Below are positions 51,248-62,300 of a DNA stretch of 64,000 nt, piece after piece (the first letter of the stretch is position 1; each line of letters opens with the position of its first letter). The notes beneath the pieces were generated by a model. It ran no database searches. It saw only the letters and a list, made by a program, of their open reading frames with translations, and was not told the DNA's origin. The stretch covers positions 1,735,328-1,799,327 of the forward strand of contig JAJEKV010000134.1 of NCBI GenBank assembly GCA_021234155.1, given 5' to 3'. The translations under genes and the position numbers were made by a program. The DNA is from Isoetes taiwanensis. Lineage: Eukaryota; Streptophyta; Lycopodiopsida; Isoetales; Isoetaceae.

Positions 51248-52430
51248 TCAAGGTCCTGAAGGCCACGTATGGGAACCTACGCGAGCATAAGGTTTCTGGA
51301 AGAAACCTCTTATGCTCGCGTATCCCTTATACAAAACCACAACGGTTCTTGCATGCTCTGGGGTCTCAACCAAAAGAATGACTTGAGATTGGTCAACCTG
51401 TTCTATGGCTGCAGACCTTTGTCTGAGAGGGGTAGATTGGCTAGGATCCTGTGTTGCTGGTGGCTCATCCTCAACTTTGAGACATGCCATCAATTTCTCA
51501 TTCAAGTTTTCTTCCTCCATGTTCCAATCTTGCTGGGCTGTCTCCTCCAAGAACCAATCATCAGCAATGTTAGATCTGTATCGTGCCAATTTCTTTTCCT
51601 TCTGTGCCTCCCATGCAACTGCTCTCTTCTCCACAAAATCAGCCACAAATTTGGCTTCCTCCTGCTCCCTGGCCTCACCATCCTGATACAAATCTGCAAA
51701 TGCTAGGCGTGCACGCTTGGTGCACGCCTTCCTACCCCTCCTCAGCCCATTTTATACCTCCATTCCGGGTTTGTGTGGTGTACTGCATGTAATACAAATC
51801 TGTATTCCGGTTAGGGCGCAACGGACCATCTGGATTCTTCCATGGCCTGCCTCTTTTAGCACCTCCCACATCGACATCTTTCATGCCATGTGCTGATCCC
51901 AAGTGACTCTTGAATCTATCCTTCCTGTTAACTTTGTATGAGCAGCTAGGAATTAAACATACATACATCTTCGTCTCAGAGTTGTACTCCCAAAGTGGGT
52001 GTTGCAATTGCTCTTCTTCTGCCTCGGAGTTCTCCTCCTCGAAGATGTCTTCCTCTTCTGATCTGTCCCCAACATCATCTTGCAAATCTGCCACAAACTG
52101 GCCCTGAATTGGCTCTGAATTGGCAGCCACCTGCATGTCAATCTCCATGGAAACAAACTGGCCCTCAATTGGCTCTGAATTGGCAGCCACCTGCATGTCA
52201 ATCTCCATAGAATTCTCTGCCACAGTAGCATTTAAATCTGCCTCTACAACACCATCAATTGATAAATCATGTGCAATGCAAACTAGTGTACGAGCCACTA
52301 ACTCGTTTGGATCCCTGCTTGTACTGCATTCTCCTTCCTCACTGTTTGCCATGGAATCACGAGAAGAAAAACCAACTGAAACTTCTGAGGCAATGTCGAG
52401 GGATTGGGCAGCCGAGTTCAAATCCCCTCT
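51248..52430 (-). CDS. C2H2 zinc-finger protein with acidic region and AT-hook-like motif; one frame break
   Basis: Minus-strand ORF 52421-51732 continues after a one-base frame change near 51735 into 51715-51248, giving about 385 codons. The N-terminal half is Ser/Glu-rich, with a 20-residue segment (MEIDMQVAANSEPIxGQFV) duplicated in tandem. An acidic stretch (RSEEEDIFEEENSEAEEE) follows. Then comes a single finger, YVCLIPSCSYKVNRKDRFKSH and LGSAH: C-x4-C-x12-H-x4-H. Next is KRGRPWKNPDG, like an AT-hook. The second frame is charged and probably helical (EEAKFVADFVEKRAVAWEAQKEKK). A possible upstream exon at ~52592-52490 encodes GRKRKRPG, a nuclear-localisation-type patch, after a TTGCTTGCAG acceptor. 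It is probably a nuclear DNA-binding protein, either a host gene or a transposon accessory. The frame break lies by a GGGG run and may be a base-call error. Confidence 0.6.
51278..51322. repeat. Strong 20 bp stem hairpin at 3' end of zinc-finger ORF
   Basis: TACGCGAGCATAAGGTTTCT pairs with AGAAACCT(CT)TATGCTCGCGTA around a GGA loop, with only a 2 nt bulge; flanking GGG/CCC may extend it. Confidence 0.85.
52131..52210. repeat. 60-78 bp in-frame coding duplication
   Basis: The block GAATTGGCAGCCACCTGCAT-GTCAATCTCCAT occurs twice in tandem inside the zinc-finger gene. It keeps the frame and adds one copy of a ~20-residue segment. Confidence 0.9.
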
Positions 52431-53439
52431 ATGCTACTACAGGACAAAATGACTGCCTTAACCATACCTCTGGGTCGATTCAGGAAAAAATCTTCTCGGC
52501 TGAATCATTGGCCTCACTGCTCTCACTGTTGTGTGAAATTAGCTTCACAGTAGCAGCAGCACCTGGTCTCTTTCTTTTTCTACCTGCAAGCAAAACTAAA
52601 TTGGTGAATGGCCACCTCTCGATTCTGTTAAGCTAACAATAAAAAATGCTTTCTGCATGCATTACCCGCCATAACCTGTTGTCTAAATTTGTTTAAGGAA
52701 ACTAAAGCCGATTTTGCTGAAGGAAAAAGACAATCTAAGCTTTTTTTAATGCTGTTGGAGGGACCCAAAATTGACAGGAAGTCAGGCTCAAAATGTTTCC
52801 AAGATTCATGGAGAAACAGGGCTGTTGATAGTGAAAGGGATAGGCGATTCCTTGAGGAGCACAAGAAAGAAAGAGGAAGCCAGAAACTCACTTAAAAATA
52901 CTCCTCCATTTGAAATCCGGCAGCATCATTTCGGCCCCTAGCATCATTTGCATGATTTCTTTGGCATCCCAATCGAAAAATCTGCAGAGGACGCGCCAAC
53001 ATCATTCCATAACCTATGATTTCCGGCACTGTTTCAAAATTTACCTCTGTTCTTCTCTCTGTTTACGGGCCAATCATACTTGGCTATAACATGTCATGGG
53101 GTCAGTCTGCCGTACGCATGCCAGTCCTTAATGCAGGGGATCCGGGAGGCATGGTCATGGTAGTGTGCAGATACCCATATGATGGATATGCATCCATCGA
53201 AACGAAGCCCATGGGCCCAACAGCCGGACCCATAGGGCTATAACATGTCAAAATGACATGGTTAAAACATGTCGGTGTCCGACATTTACGGGGCTCGTGA
53301 CACGTTAGGCAAATGTAGGAGGTAGGAAAAAACGTGAGGCTGGGATGGAAAGGATTTCCACGAGAGAATGGAGGGATCGGGGCCGTCGAAGCCACGGGCA
53401 AAAGCTGTGTTCGTATTACACCAACCCCAGCCAGCCCCC

Positions 53440-53778
53440 ATCACCAAAAGCTTCCGTCGCTCTTTCTTCCCTTTCTTTTTCGATCCTTCGTTCCGGCGTT
53501 GCATGCCTTCCTCCGTTCCTCATGCCTTAATTCCACCTCTCTTCCTTTCCCTTAACGCCCCTTGCCTTTCTCCTTAAAAAATTCATCTCCAACTCTCAGC
53601 TCCTTTCCTTCCCTCATCTTCCTCTTCTTTTCCTTGCCCTATTTTTTTTTTTCCTCCCCACTTCCTTCCCCACAAGCTCGCTTTTCTTCATTCCGATTCC
53701 TTCCTTTCTCGATTTTTGTGATTTCGCCCTGATCTTTCTCAGGAAATAAGTTTTCTTTCAATTTAGGGTTAGGGTTTT
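53440..53778 (+). promoter_or_regulatory. CT-rich leader and telo-box upstream of Nudix gene
   Basis: From about 53440 to 53760 the plus strand is strongly pyrimidine-rich, as in many plant 5' leaders. ATTTAGGGTTAGGGTTTT at 53761-53778 is a telo-box (AAACCCTAA reversed), common in promoters and leaders of plant growth genes. The exact transcription start is not determinable. Confidence 0.45.
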
Positions 53779-54182
53779 GATCGGATCATTGAGATCTTGA
53801 GTCTTCTTGGCGTTTTCAAGACATTGAGCTGTGCCCCTTAACTTCCGAATAAGGGGCTATGGTGATCCTATTCAGCAGGAATTGGAGACATCTTGGGTTG
53901 TGATGAAAAGGATTTTCTTGCCCGGCATTCAATATCGGTATTTGTTTTTTTGGCGGGATCAGATTAGTGGGCGCTTTTGAAATGGTGCATTGCTGCCCTC
54001 TCCAATATCATCTTAGATCTAGATTCACACTGCAGTTGATGCAATCTGCTGCAGCCTATGCAGAAGAAAACTTCATCTGTCTATCTTAGAAATTATACTT
54101 GGTTTGGCTCTGACCCAGGTATTTATAACACTGAAAGAAGATATGCTACAGTAAGCATTGTTGGGCAAACCTTTTGGTGAAT

Positions 54183-55598
54183 ATGACTGCTCTGGTGGCT
54201 AGAACAGGACGGCATCAACAACGTTATAAGACGGGATACCGCCTTGTTGCCGGGTGAGCCTATAGTAGTTATCTAAACAACTATTTTTTTGCATGCAGCT
54301 TTATAACGATCTGGGCCTGTGAATTTGCTTATAGATTTAGGCAATTGTGTATTTTTGCATCTATATCACATATTTTTTTTTCCTAATTGTCCTTTTCCTT
54401 AAGATGACGGTCTTATTTTAAATTCAGGTGTATCCCCTACAGATATCGAGAAGGAAAGACATGCAATGACAACCCATTGCATGCACTAGAAGTGCTTATG
54501 ATCACATCCAAGAGTGGGAACGGTCTTTTATTTCCTAAGGTATTACAGTCAATAGTAATATGATATATGATGGGACAAATGCCTATAAGGTGAACCTGGT
54601 TTGTGAATATTAAAACGTTCTATTCTAAAACTTGCAAACCAATAGCTGTTTAAGCTTTGATAATAGCTTTCGATCTGAGTTTTGCACTGGTAATGAAAAA
54701 CCTGATTGAAGGATTTGTAGGGTGGTTTGATGCATGAATTCTTAATTCCTCATGGTACATATAAACAGGTAAACAGAATGTTTCTGACAAAATTGATTTA
54801 GTTGTAACTTTCAGTTTGGATTTTTGACAGTGTTAAGATCCTAATTTGGTTAACATATTATTTGAAATAAGTAAGGACTTCTGATGCTCCTGTCGGGCGG
54901 CTGGGAAACAGATGAAACAGTTGAAGAAGCAGCTTGTCGCGAGGCCCTTGAAGAAGCAGGTGTTAAGTGGTTTTCTCAAGGTTTGTCCTCTTAAAGTATA
55001 TCTTTAAACATGATAACAAGGCTCCATGTTGAAAGATTTAGATGTCACAGTGCATTATTGCATGATGTGAGGCCTGCATGTATGTGGTTTAACTTAGCAG
55101 CATAACCATGCAGGAGAATTTGGGATCGTGGGACTTCAAAAAGCAAAAGCGGCAACAAAGTGATCTCAGTCCTGAAGGTTTGTGTCGAGCTCATATGTTT
55201 GCCCTTGCGGTGACAGAGCAACTTGATTCTTGGCCTGAACAAAGCACCCGTAAACGGCAATGGGTTGGTTTATATTTGAACATTATTTTAGTTCCATTCA
55301 CTTAACTTGATATGCTACAATCTTTTTCTCCTGAACTTGGACATGCTTGCAGTTTACAGTTTCAGAAGCTATTGAGCAATGTCAAATTGACTGGATCTGG
55401 GGGCCCTTGACAAATGTGTGTCTTACCTTGCAAACAGACCGGGAACATCAAATGATACAAGTTGTTCATCAGTTGTCTCCTAAGTTTTGGAAACAAACCT
55501 TTGGTGGGCAGGTGTTAAAACCACATGAGATAAGAAAAATTGCTGTGTCCCTGTTTCTGAGCCTCAGCATACTGTATTTTGCTAGGCTTTCTAAGTGA
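54183..55598 (+). CDS. Nudix hydrolase, plant NUDT12/13/16-17-18 type, five exons
   Basis: Exons: 54183-54253, 54428-54539, 54896-54980, 55114-55263 and 55353-55598, about 220 aa. The start MTALVARTGRHQQRY and TGYRLVAGCIPYRY are typical of this plant group. The full Nudix box spans the exon 2/3 join, reading GGWETDETVEEAACREALEEAGV (Gx5Ex7REUxEExGU), the magnesium-binding site that cleaves nucleoside diphosphates linked to X. Then come DLWPEQ-type text (QLDSWPEQSTRKRQW) and VSEAIEQCQIDWI, both family hallmarks. Relatives hydrolyse diadenosine polyphosphates or diphosphoinositol phosphates; the substrate here is not shown. Two oddities: exon 3 follows TCG rather than AG (one A missing from TCAG), and exons 3 and 4 join one base out of phase. 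Single-base errors would explain both. The C-terminal tail after 'KFWKQTFGGQ' is hydrophobic and may be read-through of a further intron. Confidence 0.85.
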
Positions 55599-57030
55599 TG
55601 AAATTGAGGACAAAGGTTTACCTAGGTAATTTTGTAATCACAGAGCTAGTTCGTTACCACATTACCATCTTGGAATGTTTTTGGAGGCTTGTTAGGTAAC
55701 GCCAAATTTAAATGATTTGAGCTGGCATCTTACCTCGCAAATCAAGAGTTGCCTTTTGTAGGGGGGAGATTCAGTTATTGGCAAATAATGATGGAACCAA
55801 TTCGAGTTCATTATCCTGCCCCTCTTATGTGCTGTGTTGTCTGAGCGTACATTTTAGTAGATGTTCTGTTTTATTTTGATGATATGCGAGATTGAGTAAC
55901 AGGCAAAAAACGTGGTACTTTTGTTAATCCGTGGACTGCACTTCAAAGTTTGCAAACAGTAGAAATGATCTTTTGGTGAATTCTATTCGTTTCTTTGTTT
56001 TGAAGTTGTCTTTATTCTGTTGTTTGAGTTGCATTATCAAAAAGCTTACCAGACATCTTATTGCACCTGTCAATGTTTCTATTATTTTGTATAGCTGGAT
56101 CAATTATTCTCAATCAGAAGTCATCCATGAGCTTGACGACAAATGTCAATAAATATTCGGCCAGATTTTTGTGGTTTGTCCTAAGTGCAAGGATAGGCGG
56201 ACTTACTCTTCAAACTTGCCATCTTGACAATAAAATGCAGCTCTTTTGCTGGGGCAATTTGGCGAGAATAAATAAATAAAATACTAGCAAACATGCCAGG
56301 GCTGTTGTTGGGTTATGCAATATAATGAAGGTTTTAAATGATGTTCTTGCACTTTAGGTATCGATAGTTGTTTTATGTCAATACATTTGCGGCGAGTAAA
56401 ATGTATTGTTTGAGATTATAAGGTGTAGGGTTACGTAGGGTATCCAATCATAGGTTAGATATACTATATTGAAAAACCATCTATTACGAATCATAGGTTA
56501 GATCTACTGTATTGAAAAACTATCTATTACGTACATATTCTGTAAGATGTATTTGAATTTTGAGTATATCTTATTATCCCTTGATATTGAATTTTAGTGC
56601 TTGGACACTTGTTGTGTGTTAAAATATTGCTTTATAAGTTAAATCCTAATGGTGATTTATACATGTGTATGGAAATGTTGTTATGTAGGTTATTTTGTGT
56701 CAATATCATTTTTCAACATTTATTTGGACATTTGTTGTTTTGTTCTGCATATGAATTTTTAAGTACGTACATGCATATGTCGTGCTTATTGATTATCTAT
56801 TGTTAAATTTGAATGTGAAAAGGTTCCTTAAGATTTCAAATATAAGTTTTGCTAAATCATGTCTCAAATCAAAATGGCTTGAAGAATGCATTGGAGTCAC
56901 TAGATTTGTTTGATAAGTACAAGGCATTGACTTATCGCTACGAATAAAGCAAGAAACTAATTTGTCTTACCCCATTACTCCACATCTACATAAGCGAAAT
57001 GCTTTATAAGTTTATAAAGAATTCTCCATT
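55599..57030. other. No gene recognised; includes tandem repeat
   Basis: AT-rich 3' flank of the Nudix gene. AATCATAGGTTAGAT-TACT-TATTGAAAAAC-ATCTATTACG is tandemly duplicated at about 56448-56543. Confidence 0.6.
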
Positions 57031-57039
57031 ATAATTCTA

Positions 57040-58857
57040 TCGGCTCTTCGTTATAGCGGATGTCGCGAGCTCTTACAGGCGGAGTTTCGCCCGACCACTC
57101 TACCATTGATCATATCTTCACTCTGCATTGATTGAGGATAGCGGAATGAATGCGTGAGAACCTATATTGTTGTTTAAATGGATTTTGCAAAAGCTTTTGA
57201 CACGGTGCCCCACGACAAGCTATGGGACGGTTTTGCGTTTGGGGACCCCCTTGACTTAGAATGCAATGTATAGGCTATCTAGGGCATGCTGGTCGGGCCG
57301 TATCACATCGTCGGCCGCGGTAGATAATCCCGAATAGCATTGGAGTCGTCGGGGTTGCCCCCTCCCCCACACTCTTTGGCCTATATATTGATCAAGCTGG
57401 AAGATTGGCTCTCGAGCATGGAGGTGCGGCGCACATCTCATGCATCACACAATCCGGCAACTCATATATCTTGTGATGTCAACCTCGGCCTATGACATGC
57501 AGCGTCACGGATGCTCTTGGCACTTTTGCCAATTCAGCGGCATCTGCGAGTTAACTTGGCCAAAACTAGGGTCTTTGCTAGTTGCATCATCTCGTCGACC
57601 AAGGCTTCCCTCATTCACTTACCGGGGACAAGAGGTAGAGGTGGCTCAGGAGCCTACAAGTACTTGGGGATCGAGTTCTCAACTACCACCCATTGGGATC
57701 TTGCCATCGGGTTGCGGGTCACGACGGGTTGGAAAGCACTATATGCCATGTGCGAACAACACCACAAGGCGAGTTGTATGCACAGGGCCACCATCACACT
57801 TGTTTGGGGTCTTGATCGGTAGGTCCTTTTTTGTATGGGGGCGGTGTGGGGTCGGTGATATCCCTCAACACAGGAATGACCTCGGCGGTGCAAAAGGCCT
57901 TCTTGGCCGCGGGCCACGGGGGTGAAGTCCTTGTTCTATACCGGATCCTACTCCGGAGGCGGGCTTTCTACCCCTTCAGCGGGCTGCATTGGAACATACA
58001 TATCGTTTATTTCCAAAAAGTGGTCGCTATGGTGCATACGCTTGCCCACCTTGCTTTAACCCCTTTGTGATGGTAAGCTAATGCACGAAATCTGCTGGAA
58101 AGACAAGCAAGCTTCGGTGGTTCTCCGCGGGGGTGTCGCGAGCAAAGCAGTCGCGTCCAGTCGGGACAAAGAAAAGATCGCCAAGGCACTTAAAGCGTAC
58201 CTAGATGCTACTTTCCTTCATAAAGCTCTAGGATCGCGAGATGCTCGGCCCGTTAAGCGGCCCACTATACGGCAAGTCAATCCTAGGCTCACAAGAGGCC
58301 CACACCAAATGCCCAGTACACCCAATTTGCCCATGAAGAAGCCCGACTTATAGCTTCCATTCGCGCGGGTGCACATCACGCGATTGAAATAGGGCGTTGG
58401 GCTTAAAAGGAAGCGAGCAAGGCTTTGCCGTGTTGCCATTGAGGATGAATGTCATGCCCTCCGGTTCTGCCCGACATTTGCCCACATCAAGGCGATATGT
58501 TGTTAGACTAGTGCGACCGGTAGTTGCATCGGTTATTGGCTTCTGGCGTCGGTGGGTTTGTTGGGGTCACACTTCGAGGAGGTTATGGATGCGGACTCAT
58601 TTGTGTCCTATGGGGCCCGATCTTGAAGCGTCTATACAATTGTCTGTGTGCCCGGCATACCCAATTATTGCTAAGGTTTTCCCTCGAAAACCCTTGGTGA
58701 GGGTTTTTTAATCTGTCGGTGAGTAAACTTCTTTTGCTCTCTTTTTTTGTTTGGGTCCCATAGGCCAATTGGTCTCAGTGGGCGCTAAAAACCTATTCTA
58801 TTCTATTCTATTCTATTCTATTCTATTCTATTCTATTCTATTCTATTCTATTCTTTA
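57040..58857 (+). mobile_element. LINE, longest copy: RT to 3' tail, decayed
   Basis: Successive frames read EFRP and STIDHIFTLH (RT motif 1-2 region, ~57080-57130), then MDFAKAFDTVPHDKLW (motif A, 57178-57225). VNLAKTRVF and YKYLGIEFSTTTHWDLAIGLRV follow (thumb, 57550-57720), then a C-terminal region shared with 22.06-22.3 kb. The 3' UTR carries the conserved hairpin (CTCGAAAACCCTTGGTGAGGGTTTT) and ends in about twelve TTCTA units (58796-58855). The 5' part (endonuclease) is missing and stops are frequent. The pentanucleotide tail replaces poly(A), so this is not a typical plant L1. Confidence 0.85.
58796..58855. repeat. (TTCTA)n microsatellite, LINE tail
   Basis: About twelve exact TTCTA pentamers directly after the LINE 3' UTR; the same pentamer ends the copies at 22.43 and 48.0 kb. 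Confidence 0.95.
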
Positions 58858-58859
58858 AC

Positions 58860-60180
58860 ACTATGATTTGTTTTTGTTCAACTATGAACAACAAAATAAA
58901 GAAGTGAAAAGAGTTCTCTTACCTTCTCTATGTGGCCTTGGTTGAGGTATGCCCCTGCCGGGTTTGTCATCTTTGCCATATTCACTCACTTCTAGAGTCA
59001 ATCAATTACGGTTTGTAGCCATGGGAGATCTTGATCTCACATAGTTATCTCAATAGATTATGTTAAAACTTAATGCATTTGTCAAAGTGCCTCCCTTCCA
59101 TCAAAATTACTTTGTAGCTTCAGTAGATCGTCCAAAGCAATCTTGATAAAGGTCCCATGTAGATATGTCATGCCCGGTATTTCTTTGAGTTGGAGGTGCT
59201 ATGAGGATAGGCTAGAATTGCAAATAGGTAGCGGTAATGTTTGGAGGATGTTTTCTGTTTCCCGAGTAACTGCCAATCTCTGATCATGGCCAATCTATTT
59301 AGTGTTCTATTTGGCATAGGAGCTTCACAAGTTCCTGGTTATGGAGAACCAGTAGCAGAGATTCAGACCCTTTGATTCTGGAAAGTGACAATGCCATCCT
59401 ATACTCCTAGGCAAAGTGCTAGCCTACATTCTGGGTTCTACTAGGGGCTTTTCACGATTCCTTACACACGATCTAGGATCAATTATTCAACCAAATCATT
59501 CTTATCTCAAGCAACTGCCATTTTTTATAGGTAATACATGGCCTCAGATATACCAGCAGATAGGACACTAGTCTTTAGTCTTTTGTCGACTTTTGTTCGA
59601 CACAGATGGACCAGCTGCAATTGCAAAATTGGTGTATATAATCAGATATACTTCATTAATGGAAACAACCTTGATAATTATTTCAAAGATCTCCTGAGAC
59701 AATATAGTATATTGTATAAAACACTATAGAGCCTTATAAATAGATGACAGAAAGGGTAAAAGCCGGCCGGCCCTACTGACCTCTCATCAATTCTTGGCGA
59801 GAACTTGATTGTGTCTATCCTTTTTAACAAAGACAAGAGAGAAGGGTAACGAAGAAGACATGTCATTGTTTGTGCCTTTGAATTATACCACATCCCACGA
59901 CCCATTTGCAATCTTGCCATTTTCAGCTTTCTACAGGCAAATCTACGCCATCATATCTTTTAACATGAAGACCGGTGTTGCTGCGTCTGAAGGATCAAAT
60001 TCTTGATCATGCCTCATCCCAAGCAATAGGCTGCTGCGGTGTTGCATGCTACGCTAGGTCCACCGAGAAATGGTGAGGCGTCTTGGAAACTCACGAAAAT
60101 GTGCAATGACAATTGTTGATCCTCAAGCAACACAACAATTTCTATGTAGGGTCTGAAAAACTATAAATACCTGAAACAAC
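58860..60180. other. No gene recognised
   Basis: At about 59191-59222 GGAGGTGCTATGAGGATAGG repeats the word found at 44878. No coding region supported. Confidence 0.5.
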
Positions 60181-60189
60181 AACCCCAAT

Positions 60190-60900
60190 ACTGGGCCCAC
60201 ATGTTGTTGTTCAGTGTGGTTTTCGTCAAAAAACAACATAAAAAAACAACGTGGTGATTTTTGTCCGAGTTTGCTAGAAACTACATGTAGTTTTTTGTCG
60301 ATTTTTTATACATATAGCTTTTTTTATTAAAAAGTCTACACTTAGATATTTGTCAAAATTATCTATGCGTAGAAATTAACATATGTTTCTACATATTGTT
60401 TTTTTTTTCTGATGGTATTTTGTAGTTTTCAAATGTCGCTTTCCCAAGAAGTAGACACGTGGTTCTTAATAAAACTTAGAAGGTCCACATGTTGTTTTTA
60501 AGCGTTTGTTTTGCAAAAAAATAACACTAAAAGACCATGTAGAGAATTTTGTCCGACTTTGCTAGAAACTATATGTAGTTAGTTTCTAGCAAGAGTATAG
60601 TTTTTATATGTACTTGAAAACTAACTATAGTTTTCAAGTGTTGGTGTCCTCAAAAGTAGACGTGTAGTTTTTAATAAAACTTAAAATACCTACATATGTT
60701 TAAAAATTAGTCAGTCGTTTTCGAGTGTTGTTTTTTCCTCAATATGATATATAGTTAATAGAAAACTGATGGGACATTTTTTCTAATAGCAGCTGTTTCC
60801 AAGTGTTGTTTTTGCAAAGAAATGAAAAAACCACCTATAACCTTCTCTTATTGTTTTTGTAAAGAAATGAAAAAACCACCTATAGTCGTCTCTTAAAATT
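60190..60900. repeat. AT-rich diverged tandem repeat block
   Basis: Units with CACATGTTGTT, AAAAAACAAC and TTTGCTAGAAACTA-ATGTAGTT recur with a ~290 bp period (60190, 60486). A further pair (GAAATGAAAAAACCACCTATA) occurs at about 60821 and 60864. Confidence 0.7.
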
Positions 60901-60909
60901 TACAAAGAC

Positions 60910-62268
60910 GGTAAGATGCAGGTGTATGAAGAACCAGAGATGGCGGGACGGCACCATTTGGCCGCCTAGGGCTTTGCCCTGGGCCGGCCGTTCATGTTCT
61001 TACGCCTTAGGCTGCCCATCGGCATCTATGAAAGGCTGCAATCCGGTTTGTTTCTGCAGATTTTCTGGATCGAGAAGGGACTGGCTTAGGGCAAGGATTT
61101 TTATTTGTGGCCAGGCGAAGGAACTTCTTCTGCTTTGATTCACAGGCAAGGATCCATGGCTTTCACCCAGGTGATCTAATTTAAATCTTTCGAATATAAT
61201 CTGGCAGAAAAGTTCTTTCTTTTACCATTTCTTACTAGCAGAAGTACATAGAGCAGGTAGATGGAAGCAGCAGGGTTTGTTTCTTTCTGTAGCCATGGCA
61301 GTGTGATTAGTCAGTTTTTGAAAATTATGGCAGAATGTTTTGGTGTCTTATTACAGTTGATAATTTAAGACTGGGCTCTGAGAGTAGTCTGGTGGGTTGG
61401 GCTTGTTCTAAGCCTAACTAGCTTCAAGATAACTGTTTGAGCCACAGTAACCTTCTGCTATTGTCTAGATTGTTGATTGGTTAGGCTGCTTGGAGGCAGA
61501 GAATCAGATTCATAAAAGAAGGTGGCAGCTTCAGGAATAGTGTGGCAGCCTATTCCATTTATTATTGCTTTCCCTTTAATGTTCTATGTATATATGGGAA
61601 TTTCCATGTGTCTTTGTAGATGTGGTCAGGTAAACTGGATTAAAAATCTTGAAATTCAAGTTTCGGGAGACCTTGGATTTCACTTTCTGATGAAGGGTTA
61701 TGTAGACTGCTAGTTCTTGAATCTTCGCCCGTATGGAAGCATGATGACCTAGAGGTTTCTCCAACAATGCACCATCTTTTGGATCATCTTCTAGGGCTGG
61801 GCTTAGAGGTCTAGTTGGATTTTAATGGATTTAGAAGCATGGGGAGCTAGGAGCTTTGCTACCTCTACAATGGGAATGCGTTCTCTTCAGGCATAAGGTT
61901 TGGGCAATTACTTGGCTACATGTCCTTCTTTTCTATTCAGGTTTTAGTCCAATTTATCCTACTAGTCTGCAAAGGATACTGGGAATTATTACTTGCGCTT
62001 AATCCAAATCTGGTTAGTAAGGGTCACAGAAGCTGTTGCAGTTGAGCAAGTAAGTAGATTAGTGGTGGAAATTTATGGAGAAGGTCCTATAGTACTTGGT
62101 TCAGCAGAAGAAGGTTGTTCCCTATAGTAAGTTGACCCAAAGAAGATGTTGAACAACTCCATGATGAGTACTCTACTTTTTTCATTTACTGTATATTCTG
62201 AGAACAGTTGCTTATCTTTTTCCCTGAATCTTCAGGGTTCATATGAATACAAAAACTGCTGTTTCTTC

Positions 62269-62299
<31 letters not shown>

Positions 62300-62300
62300 A
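60910..62300 (+). other. Possible poly(A)-ended retroposed or non-coding segment
   Basis: No ORF of note. The stretch ends in about 30 consecutive A (62270-62298), which could be the tail of a plus-strand retroposon whose body is unrecognised. Confidence 0.3.
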
